A DNA stretch of 64,000 nucleotides from DATBSL01 sp964561785 (GTDB lineage: Bacteria; Acidobacteriota; Vicinamibacteria; Fen-336), in NCBI GenBank assembly GCA_964561785.1, contig CAZLRF010000016.1, forward strand, positions 25,812-89,811, read 5' to 3'. Of the stretch, positions 35,714 to 42,763 are shown in pieces; the first letter of the stretch is position 1; every line of letters starts with the position of its first letter. A model generated the notes under the pieces. The model worked only from the letters and a program-made list of their open reading frames with translations, searched no databases and had not been told where the DNA came from. A program made the translations under genes and the position numbers.

Positions 35714-37449
35714 GCCGGCACGAGTCGGGCCCTCAGTCCCCCTGGCCGCGCCCGGCGACCGCCCTGCGCGAGACCCTCGCCGAGGGCTACGACCCGCTCG
35801 CCCTGCGCCGCGACCTCCTCGCGGGCGCGGTCGTCGGCGTCGTGGCGCTCCCCCTCTCCATGGCTCTGGCCATCGCCTCCGGGGTGCCGCCGGCCCACGG
35901 CCTCTACACCGCGATCGTGGCCGGGAGCGTCATCGCGCTGCTCGGCGGCTCGCGCGTGCAGGTCTCCGGCCCGACCGCGGCGTTCGTGGTGATCCTCGCC
36001 CCGATCGCCCACCGCTTCGGGGTGGGCGGCCTGCTTCTCGCGACGCTCATGGCCGGGGCGCTCCTCTTCGGGATGGGCGTCCTGCGGCTCGGCCGCTTCA
36101 TCGAGTTCGTGCCGCACCCGGTGACCACGGGCTTCACCGCCGGCATCGCGGTGGTGATCGCCACGCTCCAGGTCAAGGACTTCCTCGGCCTCGAGGTGAA
36201 GGCCATGCCGGAGCACTTCGTCGAGCGCGTGCAGGCGCTCGCGGCCGCCCTGCCCACGACGCACGCGCCCGACGTCGTGGTCGGCGCCCTGACCCTCGCC
36301 GTCCTCGTCCTCTGGCCCCGCGTGACCCGCAAGGTGCCCGCTCCGCTCGTCGCGCTGGTCGCGGGGGCGGTGGCCGCGGCGCTGCTCACCCGCTTCGGCC
36401 CCGGGTGGAGCGCGGCCACCATCGCGAGCCGCTTCACCTACCGCGTCCGGGGCGTCCTCGGCCACGGCATCCCGCCCCTGCCCCCGCTCCCCGTCCTCCC
36501 GTGGAGCCTGCCGGGGCCGGGCGGCAAGCCCCTCGTGCTGTCGTTCGCCCTCGTCCGCGACCTGCTCCCCTCGGCCTTCGCGATCGCGGTCCTCGGCGCG
36601 ATCGAGTCGCTGCTCTCCGCAGTCGTGGCCGACGGCATGACCGGCCGCAAGCACGACCCCGACGCCGAGCTGATGGCCCAGGGCACCGGCAACCTCGTCG
36701 CCCCGTTCTTCGGCGGCTTCGCCGCGACCGGTGCGATCGCGCGCACCGCCACGAACGTGCGCTCGGGCGCCGTCTCGCCGTTCGCCGCCCTCACCCACGC
36801 CCTCGTCGTCCTCGCCGCGGTCCTCCTCTTCGCACCCCTGCTCGGCCGCCTGCCCATGGCCTCGCTCGCGGCGCTGCTCCTCTTCGTCGCCTGGAACATG
36901 AGCGAGCTCGACCACTTCGCCCACGTGGTCAAGGTCGCCCCCCGCTCGGACGTGGCGGTGCTCCTCGCCTGCTTCCTGCTCACCGTCCTGTTCGACATGG
37001 TGGTGGCGGTGTCGGTCGGGGTGGTGATGGCGGCGCTGCTCTTCATGAAGCGCATGGCCGAGGTCTCCGAGGTGCGGCTCGTCGACCAGCACCCGATCAC
37101 GCTCGAGCGTCCCCTGCCGAAGGGCGTCGTCGTCTACGAGATCGCGGGGCCGCTGTTCTTCGGCGCGGCGCAGAAGGCGATGGCGGCGCTCGAGGAGGTG
37201 GACAAGGGCGTGCGCGTGGTGCTGCTCGACCTGCGCTCGGTCCCCGCCCTCGACGCGACCGGCCTCGTGGGGCTCGAGTCGGCCTTCGAGCGCCTGAGCC
37301 GCGCGGGGGTCCTGGTGGTGATCGGCGGCGTCCAGCCCCAGCCGCTGCGCGCCATGGCGCAGGCGGGCTGGAGCGGGCGGCGCGGGCGCGTCGCCGTCTA
37401 CGGCTCGTTCGAGAGGGCGGTCGAGGAAGTCCGGCGCGCCTTCGAGTAG
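35710..37449 (+). CDS. SulP-family anion transporter with STAS domain
   Basis: A 579-residue SLC26/SulP permease: cytoplasmic N-terminus, about 12-14 helices of the UraA-like fold (LLAGAVVGVVALPLSMALAI, GLYTAIVAGSVIALLGGS, FAATGAIARTATNVRSGA) and a C-terminal STAS domain (about residues 470-575, VVYEIAGPLFFGAAQKAMAA). Family members move sulfate, bicarbonate or dicarboxylates. It overlaps the end of the molybdenum-subunit gene by 4 bases, which suggests substrate uptake for, or product export from, that system. The specificity cannot be read. Confidence 0.92.
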   Translation: MSRHESGPQSPWPRPATALRETLAEGYDPLALRRDLLAGAVVGVVALPLSMALAIASGVPPAHGLYTAIVAGSVIALLGGSRVQVSGPTAAFVVILAPIAHRFGVGGLLLATLMAGALLFGMGVLRLGRFIEFVPHPVTTGFTAGIAVVIATLQVKDFLGLEVKAMPEHFVERVQALAAALPTTHAPDVVVGALTLAVLVLWPRVTRKVPAPLVALVAGAVAAALLTRFGPGWSAATIASRFTYRVRGVLGHGIPPLPPLPVLPWSLPGPGGKPLVLSFALVRDLLPSAFAIAVLGAIESLLSAVVADGMTGRKHDPDAELMAQGTGNLVAPFFGGFAATGAIARTATNVRSGAVSPFAALTHALVVLAAVLLFAPLLGRLPMASLAALLLFVAWNMSELDHFAHVVKVAPRSDVAVLLACFLLTVLFDMVVAVSVGVVMAALLFMKRMAEVSEVRLVDQHPITLERPLPKGVVVYEIAGPLFFGAAQKAMAALEEVDKGVRVVLLDLRSVPALDATGLVGLESAFERLSRAGVLVVIGGVQPQPLRAMAQAGWSGRRGRVAVYGSFERAVEEVRRAFE

Positions 37450-37497
37450 GCTCCCCGGGGCGCCGCCCGAAAGCCTGGCGCCGGGACGGGAGGGAGC

Positions 37498-38916
37498 ATG
37501 AAGCGCAGAGAGGCCGTTCGACTGATCCCCGGCCTGGCCACCGGTCTCGTCGCTCCGCGGCTGGTCCCGCCGGCTTCCGGCGATCCGCGCCCGGGTGAGA
37601 CGCCGGGGCGTCCGGGAGCGGAGACCGACGTGCCGCCGCCGGCCGACCTGTCGTGGTGGCGGGAGGCCCGCTTCGGGATGTTCGTCCATTGGGGCCCGGT
37701 CAGCCTGCGCGGCACCGAGATCGGCTGGTCGCGGGGCGACGCCGTCCCCGTCGAGGAGTACGACGCCCTCTACCGGCGCTTCGACCCGCACGAGTTCGAC
37801 GCGCGGGCCTGGGCACGCCTCGCCCGCGACGCGGGGATGGGCTACCTGGTGCTCACCACGAAGCACCACGACGGGTTCTGCCTCTGGCCGAGCGCGCTCA
37901 CCGACTACGACATCGCAGGGACGCCGTTCGGCCGCGACGTCGTCCGTGAGCTGGCCGACGCCTGCCGGGCCGAGGGCGTCGTCTTCTGCGCCTACCACTC
38001 GATCTGCGACTGGCGCCACCCCGACTACCCGCTCGGGAGCCCCGGGGGCAAGACCCGCAAGGCGAACCCGGACATGAAGCGCTACGTCGCCTACCTGAAG
38101 GGCCAGCTCGCCGAGCTGCTCTTGGGCTACGGCCCGCTGGGGATCCTCTGGTTCGACGGGGAGTGGGAAGAGCCGTGGACGGAGGCGCTCGGCCGGGATC
38201 TCTACCGCTACTGCCGCGGCCTCCAGCCGTCGCTGATCGTCAACAACCGCGTCGCGAAGGGCCGGGAGGACATGGCCGGGACCACGGCCGCGGGCGCCTT
38301 CGGCGGCGACTACGACACGCCCGAGCAGCGGGTGGGCCGATTCCAGGCGGACCGGCCCTGGGAGTCGTGCATCACGATCGGCGAGCAGTGGGCGTGGAAG
38401 CCCGACGAGCAGCTGAAGTCCGCGGAGGAGTGCGTGCGGACGCTCGTGACCTGCGCGGGGGGCGATGGGAACCTGCTGCTCAACGTGGGGCCGATGCCGA
38501 CCGGCGAGATCGAGCCGCGGCAGGCCGCGCGGCTGCGCGAGGTCGGCGCGTGGCTCTCGCTCCACGGCGAGAGCGTTCGCGGCACGCGGGGCGGGCCGTT
38601 CCTGCCCGCTCCGTGGGGCGTGAGCACGCACCGTGAGCGCACGGTCTTCGTCCACGTCCTCGGCTGGCCCGCCGCGGGCCCGCTCGTCCTGCCCGCGCTC
38701 GAGCGGCGGGTCGTGTGGGCCGACGTGCTGGGGTCCGCCGCGGCGAGGGTGGACTCGACGAGCGCGACCGGCGGCGGCCCCCCTGGCGCCCCGGCGCAGA
38801 TCGCCCAGACGGCGGCGGGGACCGAGATCCGCGTTCGGCCCGAGCACCGCCTCTCGCCCGACACCGTGGTCCGGCTCACCCTCGACGGGCCGGCGGGATC
38901 GCTGCCGCCGCGCTGA
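37498..38916 (+). CDS. Alpha-L-fucosidase (GH29), exported
   Basis: A 472-residue glycoside hydrolase. The N-terminus KRREAVRLIPGLATGLVAP has a twin-arginine-like start and hydrophobic stretch, so export is likely. The GH29 barrel begins with WWREARFGMFVHWGPVS, continues through LVLTTKHHDGFCLWPS and places the nucleophile at Asp220 in GILWFDGEWE. NLLLNVGPMPTGEIEPRQ marks the end of the barrel. A small C-terminal beta domain follows. It would release alpha-L-fucose from glycans. GGAGG lies 4 bases before the ATG. It is not obviously cotranscribed with the SulP gene 48 bases upstream. Confidence 0.92.
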   Translation: MKRREAVRLIPGLATGLVAPRLVPPASGDPRPGETPGRPGAETDVPPPADLSWWREARFGMFVHWGPVSLRGTEIGWSRGDAVPVEEYDALYRRFDPHEFDARAWARLARDAGMGYLVLTTKHHDGFCLWPSALTDYDIAGTPFGRDVVRELADACRAEGVVFCAYHSICDWRHPDYPLGSPGGKTRKANPDMKRYVAYLKGQLAELLLGYGPLGILWFDGEWEEPWTEALGRDLYRYCRGLQPSLIVNNRVAKGREDMAGTTAAGAFGGDYDTPEQRVGRFQADRPWESCITIGEQWAWKPDEQLKSAEECVRTLVTCAGGDGNLLLNVGPMPTGEIEPRQAARLREVGAWLSLHGESVRGTRGGPFLPAPWGVSTHRERTVFVHVLGWPAAGPLVLPALERRVVWADVLGSAAARVDSTSATGGGPPGAPAQIAQTAAGTEIRVRPEHRLSPDTVVRLTLDGPAGSLPPR

Positions 38917-38940
38917 GGAGCGAGGCGAAGCCCGATCGGC

Positions 38941-38946
38941 TACCAT
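38941..38946 (+). promoter_or_regulatory. -10-like TACCAT before the small lipoprotein gene
   Basis: TACCAT, 17 bases before the ATG at 38964; GGAGG lies between them, so this transcript would have a short leader with a Shine-Dalgarno sequence. Confidence 0.35.
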
Positions 38947-38963
38947 CCCCGCGGAGGTCCCGC

Positions 38964-39365
38964 ATGAAGCCAGCCACGATAAGGTGCGTCCTGCCTCTCG
39001 CCGCGGCGCTCATCGCGGCGGCCCTCGGGGCCGGCTGCGGACGAAGGGGGCCCGAGGGCCCGACCCGGGAGACGGTCACGGCGCTTCTGCAGAAGGAGGC
39101 CGACGCGCTCAAGCGCGACGGGGAGAAGCTCGACCCCGTCCTGCGCGTCAAGGCGACCTGGACGATCGAAGGCGTCGACGTGACGGAGCGGCCCGGCGAC
39201 GCCGACCGCCCCTTCTCCGGCGCCATCCGGTTCCGGATCCGCAGCGAGACGAAGGACGAGCAGGGCGCGGTGGCCGTCGACGAGTTCTCCCGCGAGTTCC
39301 ACTACGTCTACACGAGCAGCCTGAACCGCTGGGTCTTCGAGATGCGTCCCGCGCCCGCGCGGTGA
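38964..39365 (+). CDS. Small hypothetical lipoprotein
   Basis: A 133-residue exported protein: signal peptide (CVLPLAAALIAAALGAGC) with lipobox LGAGC, then a helical stretch (RETVTALLQKEADALKRDGE) and a beta-rich domain (VKATWTIEGVDVTER, IRFRIRSETKDEQG, FHYVYTSSLNRWVFEM). I do not recognise the family. GGAGG is 6-7 bases before the ATG. The stop is 10 bases from the stop of the convergent threonine dehydratase-like gene. Confidence 0.7.
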   Translation: MKPATIRCVLPLAAALIAAALGAGCGRRGPEGPTRETVTALLQKEADALKRDGEKLDPVLRVKATWTIEGVDVTERPGDADRPFSGAIRFRIRSETKDEQGAVAVDEFSREFHYVYTSSLNRWVFEMRPAPAR

Positions 39366-39375
39366 GCCGCGCGCC

Positions 39376-40341
39376 CTACTCGAGGGGCAGGGCCTTCATC
39401 AGATCGACGGCGAAGCCGAGGTCGACGTTCCCCCCGGAGAGGACGACGCCCACGCGGCGGCCGGCGACGTCGATCTTCCCGCGGAAGGCGGCGGCGAGCC
39501 CGAGAACGCCGGTCGGCTCGACGACCAGCTTCATCCGCTCCCAGGCGAAGCGCATGGCGTGCACCAGGTCGTCGTCCGAGACCGTGACCATGTCGTCCAC
39601 GTGCTGCCGGACGAGCGGGAAGGTCAGCCGTCCCAGCGAGGGCGTTCGCGCCCCGTCGGCGATCGTTCGGGGGTTGCTGACCGTGTGGAGCGTCCCGGTC
39701 CGGAACGAGCGGGTGGCGTCGTCGGCGAGCTCCGGCTCGACGCCGATCACCCGGCAGCGCGGCGAGAGGGCCCGCGCCGACAGAGCAGAGCCGGACAGCA
39801 GCCCCCCGCCGCCGCAGCACACGAGGAGCAGGTCGAGCTCCCCCACCTCCTCGAAGAGCTCCTTCGCCGCCGTCCCCTGGCCCGCGATGACGTCCTCGTG
39901 GTCGTAGGGGGGGATGAGCACCGGGTCGCCCTCGCGCCGCAGCGCCTCGGCGATCTCCTCGCGCTTGGCGGCCTGCGGGTCGTAGGGGACGATGCGAGCG
40001 CCGTAGGCCTCGGTGGCCCGGCGCTTCGCGGCCGGGGCGTCCTGCGGCATCACGATCGTCGCCTGCGCCCCGAGGATCCGGCTCGCGAGGGCGACCGCCT
40101 GGGCGTGGTTCCCCGACGAGTAGGTCAGGATCCCCCGCTGGCGCTCCGCGGCGGAGAGCCTGGCGATCGCGTTGTAGGCGCCCCGGAACTTGAAGGCGCC
40201 CGCCCGCTGGAGGTTCTCGCACTTCAGGAACACCCGCGCCCCCAGCCGCTCGTCGAGGGTGCGCGACGTGGCGAGGGGGGTCCGGTGCGCCACGCCCTCG
40301 AGCCGAGCGGCCGCGGCCCTCACGTCGTCGAAGGTGACCAT
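39376..40341 (-). CDS. Threonine dehydratase/serine racemase-like PLP enzyme
   Basis: A 321-residue fold-type II PLP enzyme. Lys51 in GAFKFRGAYN binds PLP; SSGNHAQAVALA and the phosphate loop CCGGGGLLSG are typical. No C-terminal ACT domain is present, so it is the short catabolic/biodegradative type (threonine ammonia-lyase EC 4.3.1.19, serine racemase or hydroxyaspartate ammonia-lyase). The motif set does not separate these. It is monocistronic and starts at ATG 40341, 6 bases after TAGCTT, without a Shine-Dalgarno sequence. Confidence 0.88.
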   Translation of the reverse strand: MVTFDDVRAAAARLEGVAHRTPLATSRTLDERLGARVFLKCENLQRAGAFKFRGAYNAIARLSAAERQRGILTYSSGNHAQAVALASRILGAQATIVMPQDAPAAKRRATEAYGARIVPYDPQAAKREEIAEALRREGDPVLIPPYDHEDVIAGQGTAAKELFEEVGELDLLLVCCGGGGLLSGSALSARALSPRCRVIGVEPELADDATRSFRTGTLHTVSNPRTIADGARTPSLGRLTFPLVRQHVDDMVTVSDDDLVHAMRFAWERMKLVVEPTGVLGLAAAFRGKIDVAGRRVGVVLSGGNVDLGFAVDLMKALPLE

Positions 40342-40347
40342 GGCCGG

Positions 40348-40376
40348 AAGCTATCAGAACGAGCGCCGCCTTTCAG
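40348..40376 (-). promoter_or_regulatory. Promoter CTGAAA-17-TAGCTT, leaderless context
   Basis: On the minus strand CTGAAA (40376-40371), 17 bases, TAGCTT (40353-40348), then 6 bases to the ATG at 40341. The placement predicts a transcript that starts at the start codon. Confidence 0.5.
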
Positions 40377-40416
40377 CCGGGGCGGGGCGACGCCTCCCGC
40401 GTCGGGCGGCGCCGGG

Positions 40417-40446
40417 TTGACGCCCGAGCGGCAGGGGCGATAGCGT
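40417..40446 (+). promoter_or_regulatory. Promoter TTGACG-18-TAGCGT, leaderless context
   Basis: TTGACG (40417-40422), an 18-base spacer and TAGCGT (40441-40446), then 7 bases to the ATG at 40454. An in-frame GTG at 40445 would overlap the -10 and is rejected as start. Confidence 0.55.
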
Positions 40447-40453
40447 GCCGCTC

Positions 40454-41611
40454 ATGGGCGACGGCGCGAGGAGGGTGGTCGTGCTCGGGGCGGGGATGGT
40501 GGGAGGGGCCATCGCGCGCGACCTCGCCGGGGACGACGGGTCGAGGGTCGACGTCGCGGACGTGCGGCCCGAGGCGCTCGAACGGGTCGCCCGGCGCGCG
40601 CCGGTCGGTGCGGTGCGGGCGGACCTCGGCAACCCCGACACGGTGCGGCGCCTCGCCGCCGGCTACGACCTCGTGGTCGGCGCCCTGCCGAGCGTGATCG
40701 GCCTTTCGAGCGTGCGCGCGGTGATCGAGGCGGGCCGGGACTGCGTCGACATCAGCTTCATGCCCGAGGACGCGAGGGTCCTCGACCCCCTCGCCCGCGA
40801 GCGTGGGGTGACGGTCGTCTTCGACTGCGGCGTCGCCCCCGGCCTGTCGAACATGATGTGCGGGATGGCCGCCGCGCGGCTTTCGCCCTGCGAGAGCGTC
40901 GAGATCTGGGTCGGCGGCCTGCCGGTCGCGCGGCACTGGCCCTACGAGTACAAGGCCGGGTTCTCCCCCTGGGACGTGCTCGAGGAGTACACCCGGCCCG
41001 CGCGGCTCGTGGAGCACGGCCGAACGGTCGTCAAGGAGCCGCTCTCCGACCCGGAGCTCATCGAGTTCCCGGGCGTCGGCACGCTCGAGGCCTTCAACAC
41101 GGACGGCCTGCGCAGCCTCGCCGAGACCCTGAAGGTCCCGTTCATGAAGGAGAAGACGCTGCGCTGGCCCGGGCACGCCGAGCTCATGCGGGTCCTGCGC
41201 GACACCGGCTTCTTCTCCCTCGACCCCGTGGATGTGAAGGGGCAGAAGGTGCGGCCGCGGGACCTCACCGCCGCGCTCCTCTTCCCCAAGTGGACGTTCG
41301 ACGAGGGCGAGGCCGACCTCACGGTGATGCGGGTGCGCGTGAAGGGATCGGAGAACGGCGCGCCGGCCGTCTACGCGTGGGACCTCCTCGACCGCTTCCA
41401 CGAGGCGAGCGGCCTGCGCAGCATGTCCCGCTCGACCGGCTACGTGGCGACCTCGGTCGCCCGGATGATCCTCGGCGGGTCGTTCCGGCGCCCCGGCGCC
41501 CACCCGCCCGAGACCCTGGGGGCGGAGCCGGGGCTCCTCGACCGCGTCCTCGCCGACCTCACGGCCCGTGGCATCCGGTGTCGGGCGAGCACGACGGGCG
41601 GCTCGTCCTGA
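40454..41611 (+). CDS. Saccharopine dehydrogenase-family (lysine 6-dehydrogenase-like) oxidoreductase
   Basis: A 385-residue NAD(P)-dependent enzyme. The Rossmann start VVVLGAGMVGGAIARDLAGD is followed by VGALPSVIGLSSVRAVIEAG, the conserved CGVAPGLSNMMCG and a C-terminal Sacchrp_dh_C-like domain (TLEAFNTDGLRSLAETL). Relatives oxidise lysine or act on saccharopine or carboxynorspermidine. The start and promoter are given in the adjacent promoter entry. The 3' end overlaps the convergent HNH gene by 53 bases, and the stop codon lies in the loop of a hairpin. Confidence 0.85.
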   Translation: MGDGARRVVVLGAGMVGGAIARDLAGDDGSRVDVADVRPEALERVARRAPVGAVRADLGNPDTVRRLAAGYDLVVGALPSVIGLSSVRAVIEAGRDCVDISFMPEDARVLDPLARERGVTVVFDCGVAPGLSNMMCGMAAARLSPCESVEIWVGGLPVARHWPYEYKAGFSPWDVLEEYTRPARLVEHGRTVVKEPLSDPELIEFPGVGTLEAFNTDGLRSLAETLKVPFMKEKTLRWPGHAELMRVLRDTGFFSLDPVDVKGQKVRPRDLTAALLFPKWTFDEGEADLTVMRVRVKGSENGAPAVYAWDLLDRFHEASGLRSMSRSTGYVATSVARMILGGSFRRPGAHPPETLGAEPGLLDRVLADLTARGIRCRASTTGGSS

Positions 41612-42686
41612 GACGAGCCGCCTCGTCGAAGAAGACGCGCGCCTCGTAGGCGTTGTGCCGCCGGCAGCGGAGCTGGATGTTGGCGGCGGTCGCCTCCCCT
41701 CCCGCCGCGTACGGCCGCACGTGGTGGAACTCGAGGAAGGCCCGCTCGTTGCAGCGGCGCCCGTCCGGGGAGACGAAGGCGCAGCGCCCGAGGTCGCGCA
41801 GGAAGACCGCCCGCTTCACCTCGGCCGGCACGTGCCGCGAGCCGTTCCCGGGGGAGGGGCCCGCCGCGGCCCGGGGGCGCCGGGGCGAGTCCGTCGCCGC
41901 GAACTTCGTCCGGGCGAGGTCGACGAGGAGGGCGGTGAGAGCGCGGTCGAGGAGGGCGGCGTCGTCTCCCGACGGGAGGGCGTGGCGCAGCAGGTCCCGC
42001 GCGAGGCGCAGCTTCTCGAGCGTCTCGCCGCCGATCGTGACCTGCAGCCGGTAGCGGTCGGGGGACAGGGCCGCCACCGAGGGCGGTGGATGGCGCGGCA
42101 GGCCGCTGATGCGCACGGTCTCGACCGACACCGGCACCCCGCCGTCCGGCGTGCCGGGAGCCGCTGTCGCGCGGACAGCCGGTGGACCGGGGCCGTTCGT
42201 CAGCGGGGCGGAGGTGCCCGTCGCCGCCAGCCGCGGGGCCGGCAGCTTGCGCAAGCTCGCCTCCGCGTCGGGCCGCGGGGCGAGCCGGGCCACGAGCGCC
42301 TCGATCTCCGGCCGGCTCTTGCCGCGGGCGGAGTCGAGGACCCGGCGATGGTTCTCGAGGGTCAGGTGCGGAGCGAGGAGCCGGACGCTCGTGAGGCTCA
42401 CCGCCCCGCCGGACAGCAGCACGAGCACGAGCGGGAAGCGCCGGGCGGCGCGGGCCGCCTCGATCCGGTTGTAGGCCTCGTGCTCGGAGAGGTGGAGCGC
42501 ATCGCGGCAGTACGCGAAGAGCGAGCCGTAGCCCCGACGCAGGTGCAGGTCGCGGGTGTCGAGCTCGGCGAGGTGGGCCACGAGCTGCGCGGTCGCGTCC
42601 CGTTCCCGGCCGGCGAGGCTCTCGAGCCGCCCCTCCAGCTCCTCGTCCGTCAGGTGCTTCAGCGAGCAGAGGATCTCGTACCCCAT
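41559..42686 (-). CDS. HNH endonuclease with DUF222-like N-terminus
   Basis: A 375-residue protein. The N-terminal half is helical (GYGSLFAYCRDALHLSEHEA, YNRIEAARAARRFPLVLVLL), as in the 'DUF222/13E12-like' HNH proteins common in several high-GC phyla. The middle is low complexity. The C-terminal HNH domain runs from AVFLRDLGRCAFVSPDGRRC through FLEFHHVRPYAAGG to LRCRRHNAYEA, with the two zinc cysteines and the His-His pair intact. These genes are often multicopy and of unknown role, not clearly tied to restriction. It shares 53 bases with the convergent dehydrogenase gene. Confidence 0.82.
   Translation of the reverse strand: MGYEILCSLKHLTDEELEGRLESLAGRERDATAQLVAHLAELDTRDLHLRRGYGSLFAYCRDALHLSEHEAYNRIEAARAARRFPLVLVLLSGGAVSLTSVRLLAPHLTLENHRRVLDSARGKSRPEIEALVARLAPRPDAEASLRKLPAPRLAATGTSAPLTNGPGPPAVRATAAPGTPDGGVPVSVETVRISGLPRHPPPSVAALSPDRYRLQVTIGGETLEKLRLARDLLRHALPSGDDAALLDRALTALLVDLARTKFAATDSPRRPRAAAGPSPGNGSRHVPAEVKRAVFLRDLGRCAFVSPDGRRCNERAFLEFHHVRPYAAGGEATAANIQLRCRRHNAYEARVFFDEAARLRTSRPSCSPDTGCHGP
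41597..41622. terminator. Hairpin with the stop codon in its loop
   Basis: GGCGGCTCGTC (41597-41607) pairs perfectly with 41612-41622; the 4-base loop CTGA carries the TGA stop of the saccharopine-dehydrogenase-like gene. It is also inside the coding end of the HNH gene. Confidence 0.5.
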
Positions 42687-42763
42687 GGCCCGTTCTTAGC
42701 ACGCGGTCCGGACAGGCCGGGTCCGGACGTTGGGCCCGCCCGCCGGGAGACGGGCGCGGTCCC

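Noticed and set aside
41559..42686. The HNH protein as part of a mobile element or restriction system.
   Set aside because: No methyltransferase, transposase, integrase or terminal repeats are nearby; DUF222-like HNH proteins are often ordinary chromosomal genes.
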